The notes below the pieces were generated by a model that saw nothing but the letters and a program-made list of their open reading frames with translations, had not been told where the DNA came from and made no database searches. Positions 40,301-52,300 of a stretch of DNA of 64,000 nt are shown here, piece by piece. Position 1 is the first letter of the stretch, and each line of letters begins with the position of its first letter. Origin of the DNA: Epiperipatus broadwayi (taxonomy: Eukaryota > Onychophora > Udeonychophora > Euonychophora > Peripatidae); contig JAQFVV010012490.1 of the NCBI GenBank assembly GCA_028023455.1, positions 3,288,001 to 3,352,000 on the forward strand, given 5' to 3'. The position numbers were made by a program, and so were the translations under genes.

Positions 40301-43300
40301 ATCGCCATTATGTCAATGCCTTAATTAAATTCCACAGCTATCAGCGCGCGATCTAAAACAACCTCTCGAATACATTCTAGTTTTTTCTGGAGTGCACAAA
40401 CATGTCCGCCATTTTATACAAAACACTACAATACCTACTCATCCAATATCCTCAGACTAGTTTCTGGCTTGTGGCCTTCGTCAGTGAGGAGTCTTGGATC
40501 TGAGAGCACTGTACCTAGTTCTTAGGATCTAATGCAACTCACCAGCAGCCACCTTTTATCTCTACTTAACTATAAAACTATAAGACTTAAATTGAAAACA
40601 TTATAATATTTCCAATCCAAGCTCACCAGCCTATATAGTCATATAGATCTGAACTCAGAAACTAGTCTGAGGATATTGGATGAGTAGGAACTAGATGGGG
40701 ATTTTATGCACAAGCCTTCTGGCATCCATTTATTACTCTGGCTTGCACTGAGTGGCAATATGTATAGAGAGTTTTGTCTGTTTTAATAATAATTAAAAGC
40801 AAGCATAAGAAATGGTGATCATATGATGTTTATTGGCTTAAAACCAATCCTGCCTAATAGGATAATGGTGGCTATGGTTATTAAAAAAACAAAGACACCA
40901 AAATGTATAGGTAATGAACTGAATTCAGACCTATATAACTATATAAGCTGGTGAGCTTGGATTGAAAATATTATAGTGTTTTCAATTTAAGTCTCATTGT
41001 TTGGTAGTTAAATAGAGATAAAAGGTGGCTTCTGGAGGGTTGCATTAGATCCTAAGATCTAGGTGCAGTGCTCTCAGATCCAAGGCTCATCACTGACGAT
41101 GGCCACAAGCCGGAAACTAGTCTGAGGATACTGAATGAGTAGGGACTAGATGGAAATTTTATGCACAAGCCTTCTGGCATCCATTGATTACTCTGGCTTG
41201 TACTGAGTGGCAATACGTATAGAGAGTTTTTCCTGTTTTAATAACAGTTAAGAGCAAGCATAAGAAATGGTGATCATGTAATATATAAAGATAAGCATCC
41301 CCCTAAAAAATGTGTCATATATACATGTCAAAATTCAAAAGGTACTAAAAATAATGCATCTGAAAGTAAAAGTACAAATTTAGAAATATACTATTACAAT
41401 TTATTCATGGGTAATTAATATTAATTAATATAAAATTTTATTATGTAATTATTAAAATAAATAATTTTAATAATAATTTTACATTTCCTCTCCCCTTTAA
41501 GAGATATATTATCTCATATTTTCTGGGCTCATCATAAACTCTTAATTTTTTTTGAAGCTATAGCTTTTTAAAAGTATGAAAAGAAAGGTTTTGTTGGGAA
41601 TGATTTTATCATTTACTCTTTTTAAAAATATTTACTTGAACTGATGATTGATTACAAACTTTACGATTTAAATAGCTTCAACAAAATATTTTAGAAAATA
41701 CCTTTAATTATATTCATTTGGAAATAGAATGATGATCTAGAGAATAATTTAGTCTGCCATTGTTTGTGCACAGATTCATGATGTCTGCATGCAAGGTCCA
41801 TGTAAAATAAAAATAATAATTATAGATTAATATTAAAAAATAAAGTATAACATGAAAATGAATAGTATTTTATATTTCCTCAGAATTATCTGGCTTATGA
41901 TATTATTATTTATTTTGATTTATATATTTTTAGTGCTTTACAAAGAAATTTTAAATGTTAGAAAATATGATAATAGTAAGTATTCAATAGAAAATAATAA
42001 CTAACTGTGAAGACTATCACCATTCTTTATCATCATTAAATTATTTCTAAATGAATGGTATCAGAGACTAAAGATAAATCATGAACTCAGTGTCCCATTA
42101 CAACATCACCTTTATTGCTGAAACATTCACAATCCTCAGTAAAAGTTTGATTATCCCAGTATTCATTTATCATAATAGATAACAAACTGAGCTAAGTATA
42201 ATCCAGAAGACATGAAAAAAACTTGCAGATATCCTGAATTTCAATTGGGATCAAGAACATTGGAGAATAATACTCTAATTTTTACAGCATCATGGGACTT
42301 TCAAGAATCAATTTAATTTCCCTTACCAATTGATCATAATTTTTCTTGATCAAGGGCCTTCTATATAAATAATTTTCACTAATTATTTGAGATAATCTTA
42401 TCTGTTGCAAAATAAACTTTAGAATCAACAAGACCATTCCCAATTACTATTTATAGTTACTGTTGTCTAAAAACACTTCTAAGATCCATGAATCCATTTT
42501 CAAATCACTAATTGGAAAACACAGTACTGTGATTGCAATCTATTTCTGTCTTATCTATTAATTATAATTACCACAAAGAAATTGTTCAAAATCAAAATAC
42601 CCATTTTTCAACTATATTTTCTAATGGAAAAATTAATTTACTCAAATATATATAAACTGCATGATTTAAAATGTAAAAAATAAAAATTGCAAATATATTA
42701 CCTAAAAGTCGAAGGTAAGCATTGAGTGTTTCCTTGTGAGTGTAACTCATTTCAGAATAACTAGCTTTTAATGATGGCATCTAAAATTAATATAAATATT
42801 TTGTAGATATATGGCAAAGATAATCATAAAATTTAATTTAATATTTTTTTAAATCAATTTCACTATAAAACACACAAATGTAAATGGTCATAAAAAAGTT
42901 TCACATTTTAATTATTCTTAATAATATTAAAAAAAAAAAAAAAATCATTACCTGCCATGTTGGGAAATAATTATCCCTGACAACATACTTTTCAACTTGA
43001 TCCAATATGAGTGGATAATAGGGCTTTGAACAAAACCTAAATAAGTACATATTTATAAAGGAGAGTTAAATATAAAAGTATTTACTTATTTAAAAAATAA
43101 TTTAATACTCTCTATCAAATTTTAAATATACATTTCAAACTATCTTCTTTAATTTTAAAAAAATAACCCATTTTTAAATTTAATTATAAATATTATTTTG
43201 AAATTACTTTTAAAAAAAGGCAATTAAAGTAATAATGCAAACACATGTTCTAAGACTCCAAATGAAAACTTTAGAATATGATTCCATGATTTCATAAATA

Positions 43301-46300
43301 AAAAATAGATGCTGAACATAGTAAATGCAAATTAAATCAATATTATTTTGTTAGTTTACAATATTCTCTTTACCTTGAGTAAAATTTAATACTACTTCCT
43401 TTTTACTTAGATTTACAATGACTTCTTTTTAAATAATTCCTAGTGTAACAGAAATGCTAAGAAATAAAATACAATCATACTATGCAAATTCTGCTCACTC
43501 AATGATAATAATGAGATTTTAAAATTGACATAAATATACATATATCTAGTCCAAAACTAATAAACATATAGGATTAACTTGATTCCAGTATATATAAACA
43601 TATAAGTAAAAAATGAAAAACAGTTCTCATCATTAGTTCTAAAAATATCTCTATCAAGACAATTACTAATGTTCCAATTCTTGAATGTCTTCCTGCATAG
43701 AGTCATTATTATCACTTGATAATAAGTAATTGATTTTTGCAATTTAATTCATCTATCTTACATTAAATTGCTTCACTGCCATTTTTGGTTATTATAACCA
43801 ATAAGAGTTTGTTGAGATTCAATCAAAAGAGCAAGTTTCTTGCCAGGATATAATCAAACTTCTTATTTTGCTATTAGCTGATTACATGTATATATTACAT
43901 ACATAGAATATATACATTTAAGGGGTTATCACTATATATTGAAACAAATATGAATTAATACCACAAATTAAAGTCATTAAACAAAGTCCTATTCTAATCA
44001 ACTAATGCACACAGACCATAGTTTCACAAATTTCTAAATGTATTATATAGAATTGAGACATACAAAGACTTAGAATCTAACACAAGTGATAAGAAATTGG
44101 AAATCTTCTAAATCATGGCTCATATCATTTTTAACTTTTAATAGTTCACTTGAAAGAAAACTTATTGATTTTAATTTATAATAATATATATAGTTTTTAC
44201 ATTAAAATAATATAAACATGTAATGAGATTCTCTAATTTCATCATTTATAATATCACTTAATGATATTAAATAATTTTAAGTTTTTGAAGAATATTGAGT
44301 TGATATGTAAATAATGATGCAAAAGCTAAAGAATAGATGAACTCTTCTAAAGACATTTTATTAGATTGTATAGATTTAATATTTTCATTTTTCTTTATTT
44401 TTAAAATAAAAAAATGAGTAAGTTATTTTCTTGCTTTGCTTTTAAATGTGATATTAGATTTGTAAGTCAACTTCAAAATAAGTTTTCTTTTGTTAAAAGT
44501 TCATGTCTTTAAACTTTTTTAATTTTAAAATATTAACTTTTAAATGTATTTTTAATCCATAAATATTTTTATTTAAAATAGTGTAAAGTTAATCACTTTA
44601 ACAAATCTTCTGAGACAATTAAAAATTAATGATGCTTTTTGTTCTTTTTGATAACAAATCAGTTATTTTATTATTTATTTTATTGTTGTTGAAAGTATTG
44701 AAGGTTCAAGGAAAGTTGAAAATTCAATTGTTGTTTTTATTATAATTCAGATTATATATTAGCAAAAAAGACCATGGTCATAAAGCAAAAGTACAGAAAA
44801 CATAAAAATTGTTGTTGTCTTTGATCTTGCAATGTTCATAAGTAAAAAGATGTTGATTATCTGCTATGTATTTTTTATGTTCCAAAAAAAAAAAAAAAGA
44901 AAAAAGAATGCTATCAGTGGAATCTTATTTCAAAAATAATTACAAGCTACATGGATAATTTATTTCTAGTTTAACTACAAATTATAGTGAGAATATATGT
45001 CAAATATAAAATATTAGTTGCAAGAAAAGTTCAAAAAATTGTTTAGGATTCAATAATTTCAAAATTAAATAGATTTATAATTTTCATTTTGCCTAAATGA
45101 AATTGTGTGAATGCACATATATGTAAGTTAAAATCAATTTAAACAATGAGGAACTGTCTTTAATTAAAGAACAAAAACCATCAAGTTAAATTATTAAAGA
45201 TTTTATATAATAAATCCTAGTAAACTATGGAGATAATTTCATGCAAGAGAAATACTTTTTAAGCTGAAGTAATAAAACATACTAATAGAGATTTATTACG
45301 TGAATACTCCAGGGTAAAATAAAAAGTTATTACATATATATTTTGTATTTAAACTAATTAATTAACTTATGCATTCTAAATTAGCTTTTAGTAATATTCT
45401 TTTCAAACTCTTTATATAAATAATTATATTTTTAAAATATTTCATATTACAATTGAATTAAATTAATAATTTAGATATGAAATAAAAATTAATTTGATAA
45501 TTTATGATATTTTAATAATAAATTAGAACTAGCATTTGAAAAACAGTATGTAAAACAATAAGTTTCTTCTGACAGTAGTGCAACCTAGTGCAAACTATAG
45601 TAATCTATGGATGCTATAAGATTTGTGGCAATAATCAAAATCTCTTATTTAAAATCTATTCATCCAATATCCTCAGATTAATTGGATTCATATCTCCATG
45701 ACTATACAAGCAAATTAGTTTCAATTGAAACATTGTTTCAGTTTGGGCTAATGGCTTTATAGTTTATTAAAAAGGTAAAAGGTGGCTGCTGGAGGAGTGA
45801 ATTAGATCCAAAGAGCTTGACATTACTCTCAGATTCAGATTCCTCACTGATGAAAGTTATAAGCTAGAAGCTAGTTTCAGGATATTGGATGAATAGGCAA
45901 TAAATAGGTATTTTGATGCTAAACCTTCTAACATCCATTGAATACTATAGCTTGCACTAGGTGCACAATTGTGCGAAGAAAGTTGCTACTGTTTTAACAG
46001 ATTGTGTAAGCACAATATATAGTTAATTTAAAACAGTATGTAACCATAAATGTATTTTAATTGCCTCTGGAAAATATATATTTATTTATATTCAAATCAG
46101 TGTATCCCTGGTATTATATATTAACTTAAAATGTAGTTTTAGTTCTTTATTCTCAATTCAATATGCATTCTATATATATGATTAGTGATGTTGTGATTGG
46201 TTAATATATTGACTTTCTGTTTTGATAAACTAAGGGAATCTGTTTCTACTAAGAGAGGTGTGGTGAAAAAAATATCAATGAGTGTGGTTTACAAAATAGT

Positions 46301-49300
46301 CGCCTTATTTAGAGAACAGATGGCAATCCAATATAAACATTTCTTCTCTCTGAAATTGTTGGAGATACTTTAATCATTGCTTAGCATATATGCACACATA
46401 TAATTAAATGCTACTCTGACTTTACTATAATTGTGTTGGTGTGAAATTGATCATATGCGATTATCATGCATTTTCTTTACAACACAAATCAATGCATAGT
46501 CTTAGGGAGAGCTTATTTTTTATTCACTATAATATATTACAAAAAAAAAATCAAGTCAGATGTCACATGACTTAATTTAATAAGCTTGTGTTTACAAATA
46601 TTATATATAGAGCTCGCAAAACAAACTCTCAACAAGCTCTGTAAAATATCCCAACCTCAGACCAGTTTCTGCTATGGGCATCCTCAGTAAGGCACTAGGA
46701 TATTCAATCATTAGATTAAAAATACCAGGACAAGCCCAGCACTAAATTTAAAAAAAAAATCAAGTCAGATATCACATGACTTAATTTAATAAGCTTGTGT
46801 TTACAGCTCACAAAACAAACTCTCAACAAGCTTTGTAGAATACCCCCAACCTCAGACCAGTTTCTGTTACTGGCATCCTCAGTGAGGCACTAGGATATTC
46901 AATCATTAGATTAAAAATACCAGGACAAACCCAGTGCTTTATCTAATATATAATTATTAAGTAGAAACTCTGAAAATTTCAGATATCCATATGTCTTCCA
47001 ATCTAGCTATCTAACTTAAATAACACCTCATTAAGGTCACCAATAGCAGAAAACAGTCTGAAATTGGGGTATTCCACAAAGCTTGTTGAGAGTTTGTTTT
47101 GAGAGCTCTATATATAACATTTGTAAACACAAGCTTATTAAATTAAGTCATGTGACATCTGACTTGATTTTTTTGTAATTTTATTTATGCTATAATGGCT
47201 TTAAAGATTTTATATTGCTAAAGCTATTAATATATGGTGTATCTGAAGTTAGTTTAGTCCCATATGACTATTTAAGTTAGATAGTCGGATTGGAAGACAT
47301 TTTATCTGAAAATTTCAGAGTCTCTACTTAGATAAAGTGCTGGGCTTGTCCTGGTATTTTTAATCTAATGATTGAATATCTTAGTGCCTCACTGAGGACA
47401 CCAGTAGCAGAAACCAGTCTGACATTGGGGGTATTCTACAAAACATGTTGAGAGTTTGTTTTGCGAGCTCTATATATAACTATAATATATATATAGTAAT
47501 TATTTAATGTAGCCAACATAGTAGTGACAAAATTATTGTATTATATTAAATAAGTTGTTCAGAATGTAGGGAAAATGCTGCATAAACTATTATCAATATT
47601 TCTAAATTACCGTCATACCACCTGGAACCAATTTCATAACTGCTTCCTCAAAAAAAGGTAAACTATAATCAAGATCTTTGAATTATTGTCATTCTATGAT
47701 TAAAAATAATAGTATTACTTCTTAACACTGTATGGATTTGAATCAGAAAGTTGCTTCTATGAGACGAAGATATGACAGAGTGAGAAAATATTATTGGGGT
47801 GAAGAATTTTGAAGCAACCATTTCTAACATTCAAGAAGTTAAAATAAATAAGCATTTGATTTTGCCATATTTTATTTTAAAAAAATAGAAAAAATTTATA
47901 AAATATTATAAGTATAAAAATATTACATAAAAATATGCAATTATTAAATAAAAGTAATGCTTCCTTTGCACACATGGACTGCATATCACTGCTTAAAAAC
48001 TATGTTTAACCCCAAAGGTTTATATGACATATTATCAAAACATTTAATAAAATCAAGATTTACAAAAGTCACTATTTTTGAAATATATTAATTCCTCTAA
48101 TGATATTATCTGGATTACAGTTTAGAAATATAATTATTGAAAATAGTCTTCTAAAACTTGACTCTGTTGAATGCAAAATATTAGTGTTTAATACATATAT
48201 TCATTAAACTATTGACAAAGTATTTTTTTTCATAAAGCTTTGAATAAAAGACTAAATGATGAAAGACTAAATGATCTCAGCATGAAAAATTAGATTGCTT
48301 TTTTATTTAGGAATTGGAATAACAAGAACCTTCTTCCAAAAATGTAGAAAATTAAAAAATAAACATTCATATGAAATACTAGTAATTTAATCAAGACAGA
48401 ATGACATAAACACATTAAATATAATCAGTCCTTAAATTATTTATTAAGTTATTGGTTTAGAATGTATACAATTCAAATTTTCAAATATTTCTGCACAATT
48501 TGTTTTCCTAAATATAAATTTGGAAGAACCATTTGTATAAATAGTTTGTTGAATAATGATCTAAAAGATTAGTATCAAGAATGGTAAAACCAGTAAGGTA
48601 AGGTAAAACAGTTTTAATCTATTACAGTTAAAGGCATTTTCAATAGTATCTCACAAAGAAACAGTAATATGAAAGATAGTTTTCACCATGTTTAATGGTG
48701 AGGTTTGATAGTTTTCTATCCTGTTTACATCTAGCTAAGAAGTTCTAGATATCTAGTTTCTGATTAATATTAGATTGTTAGCTGATTTTGTTATAGGGCA
48801 GCTACTTGAAAAAAAAATCTCAAGTCTAATAGAATTTTTGCATTCAGTTAATCCAAATTTGAACCCAGACTTTAAGTTGGCAGGAAGATGTGCTAACATT
48901 TATCTACAAGATACTTACTAATAAAAGTAGTATTAGTAAAAAAAATAGTTAACTTCATCAATATTAGAAAGATGATCTATTATATATATTTTAGCTGAGG
49001 AATTATTGCCTATTTTGGAAAAAGCATTCCAAAACATTTTATTATTTTCAAATATGCATATAGCAATAAAATTACATAAAGATTAATAAATTTCCCAATT
49101 TGTTAAAGACTCAGGGTTAAGAAGTCTTAAACAAGTTCTAATTTAAAATATATGATTGACTAATTTCTATTTAATAATACACTATTATAATAAGGTTTAT
49201 TGAATAAATATAGATATCACTACTACTATATTATGAATTAACTTAATGCACTATGGAGCAATATTGCACATAGTAGGTAAAACAAAAAAAAAACAACAAT

Positions 49301-52300
49301 CTTAACAAAAAATTACAATAAATAATATATATCTGATTAACTGTAGTAGTAGTTATGATAAGTTATTTTCTTACCTTAATAAAACATCTCCCCCATATAT
49401 GTATACTCTTAGAGGATCAATAGATGTTAAAATTGTATATACTCCAATATCAAACTTTCTGGTTAAAATAAAAATAAAAAGATATTATTCATTAATTTAA
49501 CATTTTGCTTTACAAGTTTAATATATTTTTTTGCAATGGTATAACATTCTCCTTACCGCTTATCTATTAGAAATGGTCTATCAATAAATTGTTGAACAAA
49601 TGTGCCTTTGCTATCAAGATCTAATTCTCCAAGCTTTTTAATCTTAATTCCTCGATGCTTGTTGCTTTTTTGAACCCAAAGTTTATCTTGATTTGTTTGA
49701 GCCTAAAAGTATAGAAAATTATATAAATATGGTGCCCTACTTTGTAAGACATATACAGAAATCCACATTACATAGAAAAATTATTTGACATAAAGTTTAT
49801 CTAAAATTTTCAAAATTGATCATATCTTTCAAAAAAGCAGGAAGAAAATATCCTTCACTTATTGGAAGAAAACTAACTTTACTTCTTTATTATACTGATC
49901 AAAGTTGAAAAAGAGGGAGGAAATATTTTGTTTTCATTTGTTGCCAGAAAAATAATTATTAATTCCAAATTGTTAATAGGTGAGCATTTATTACTAAAAA
50001 TATTATTTAAAACATGATATTCAAAGGATATAAATTGTATAAAAATGTTTTCAACGTATAATTATAGTCAGGCGTTGTTAGCCAGGAGGTCACCGCATCT
50101 GCCTTGCAAGCAAGTACTTGGTTGCAGACAGTTGTGGGTTCACGTCCTGGCCAATGCTATGACATATCAGAAAAAACATATAATTATATACAAAAGATAT
50201 GTTTTTAAAATCATGACACAATAATGATTTATAATTTATTTAGTTGTCATTAAATCAAATTATGCAGAAATTTGTGGAATAAACTTATGTAGACAAAGAA
50301 GTGACTGTAAATATGTATAAATTTTGCCACATTTTTAATATTTTCCAAAGATTTTGTAAAGTGAATGAGGTAAAATGTGTAAATGCAATAAGGAAATTGA
50401 AATACTGTAATTATTAACAAAAAAATAATTCAGAATTGTCATAATACAAATTCATAGAAGTTAGTTAGCCTCTGAAAAATATTATTTGAAATATTTAAAA
50501 TAGAATAATTTTAAACAAAACTTTGAAAATATATAATACAAAATTAAATAAAATTTTAGTCTTAAAGTAAATTTTATGGATTATATTTAAAAAAATGTAC
50601 AAAAATTATAATTCTTATTACAAATATTTTATGTGAGTTATATAAATGATAATCACACAAATATTATATAAATTATTTATAAGTTACATTAAGTTACACA
50701 CATAAAAAAGACTAAAATTTCATTTTAAAAAAAAACCATAAAAAAATTGTTTGACTGCATGAATAAAAAAACAATATTGAAAAGTTAACAGCTTTGTGTG
50801 TGTGTGCATGTGTTTTTTGTGGAGTAAAAAAAAACAACCATTTTTTAAATTTATTTAATGAAATTACAATATAAATAAATTTTAGAAAAAAATTACAAAA
50901 AAGAGTAAACACCAAACAGCTACCAAATTTGTGTTCTTTACAAATTTGGAATAGTGAAAAAGACTCCAAAAATGTATAAATATCATGAGGGGACAGGGTT
51001 TGACCTCTAAATTTAGTTTTTAATTTTATTGGGGGGAGGGGAGCGTTTAAGAGATGTGAGATTAAATACAAACTGGTATCGTATAATAAAATGAAAGTTG
51101 TGGCTGAAATACTGGGTAAAAAGCTGGCGCTATCAATGTTGGTTAATTAATGCATTTAAGGATGGAATGTATATATGAGATAATGGCTATTAAGATATTT
51201 GAAGTTGTGCTCTACATAATTTAGTGCAGTGGTAGAAGTGTCAGACTCTGGAACTCAAGCTCTAGTATTTCTGGTGATCCGACATCTCATGAATTTTATT
51301 TCTTTATCCTGAATTAGTGTAATCCAAAACAGTGGGAAAAAATGGACTATTTTTTTTATCATAGCTTAGGCTTTTCATTGGACATATGTTCCCACCTACC
51401 TCCCACCCTATTACCCTAGAACTCTATCTAGTTATCTTCTTCCCTACTTGGCTACAAACCATCCTACATGTTGTTATGTATGTGTATAATTAAAATACAC
51501 ATACACACAAAATAATAATAGTAAATGGGGTAAATAGGGATTTAATATTTAAACATATGTATGTGTATAATTTATCGCATATACATACGTAAGTTACATA
51601 TATACGTGAAGATAAAAATACTTCGTTAATTTAAAATAATATTATATTTTAATAGTTGTGTTATGTTCAAAACAATATGTAAACAAATCCTTTTAGATAG
51701 CAAGATTAATTAACGAAGGAACTTTGCAGATAAACAAGGTGACTAATTAAAAAGCAATCCAACTGCAAAGGATAATCAATCAAAGTAAAACCAAAAGGTA
51801 AACTGGGAGGGATTGATCCGACCAGGATGGACAAGATTGACCAATCAAATCCAGAAAATCAGAACTGAAAAAATGAGTGAAAGTGTAAAGCATTTTTTGG
51901 ACACTTAAAACTGGGAGCTCTACCGATGCAGTTGAACTGGGAAAGGCGCTGAACGTCGCTTATTTAGCATGGTAGCCCCAGAGTGGACAGCTGGCCTCCG
52001 AACATCCAAGAGTCAGCATAGGGACTATAAAGTAGGTCATATAGATCTTCATTATTATTTTTGTATGCTTTCGGGTTTGTTATTATAAATATTTTATGAT
52101 TGTTTAAATGTATTACTGTAAATATATATATATTACTGTATTATAATTAAATCTGTTTTCTTATTCCACCGGTGTTATTGTTTGTCATAAAATTATTGTA
52201 TGCATATATACTCAGTGCAAGGGCTAGCTTACTGCATAGATTGTTCACCAGTGATTATTGTAACTGGCGGATCTAACATTTGGCGCAGTCAAGAGTTCGA

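Larger units (their letters stand above)
39553..41280. mobile_element. Family A inverted dimer split by a solo LTR
   Basis: Bordered by a perfect 14-bp duplication, ATATATAAAGATAA, at 39539-39552 and 41281-41294. The minus half is 39553-39649 plus 40431-40658, interrupted by a solo LTR. The plus half is 40659-41280. The inner junction falls at AACTAGTCTGAGG, that is, at the ribozyme cleavage site, so the plus half begins with the sequence a cleaved RNA would start with. ACTAGT landmarks at 40661 and 41116 are 455 bp apart, confirming the monomer length. Two ribozymes with complete cores are present. Confidence 0.88.
46538..47478. mobile_element. Family B hammerhead-repeat concatemer (minus-minus-plus-plus)
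   Basis: A 941-bp insertion bordered by ACTATAATATAT at 46526-46537 and 47479-47490, a perfect 12-bp duplication. Four units: two minus (ribozyme landmarks 46661 and 46856, 195 bp apart) and two plus (about 47050 and 47416, about 366 bp apart). The short spacing results from an internal deletion; the full unit is about 366 bp. Units share the blocks AATTTAATAAGCTTGTGTTT, AAACTCTCAACAAGC and TAAAAATACCAGGAC. The sequence is unrelated to family A except for the ribozyme. No protein is encoded. Confidence 0.87.

Noticed and set aside
39781-40328. Two open frames (63 and 84 codons)
   Set aside because: They lie inside the solo LTR and one is translated tandem repeat. No coding signature.
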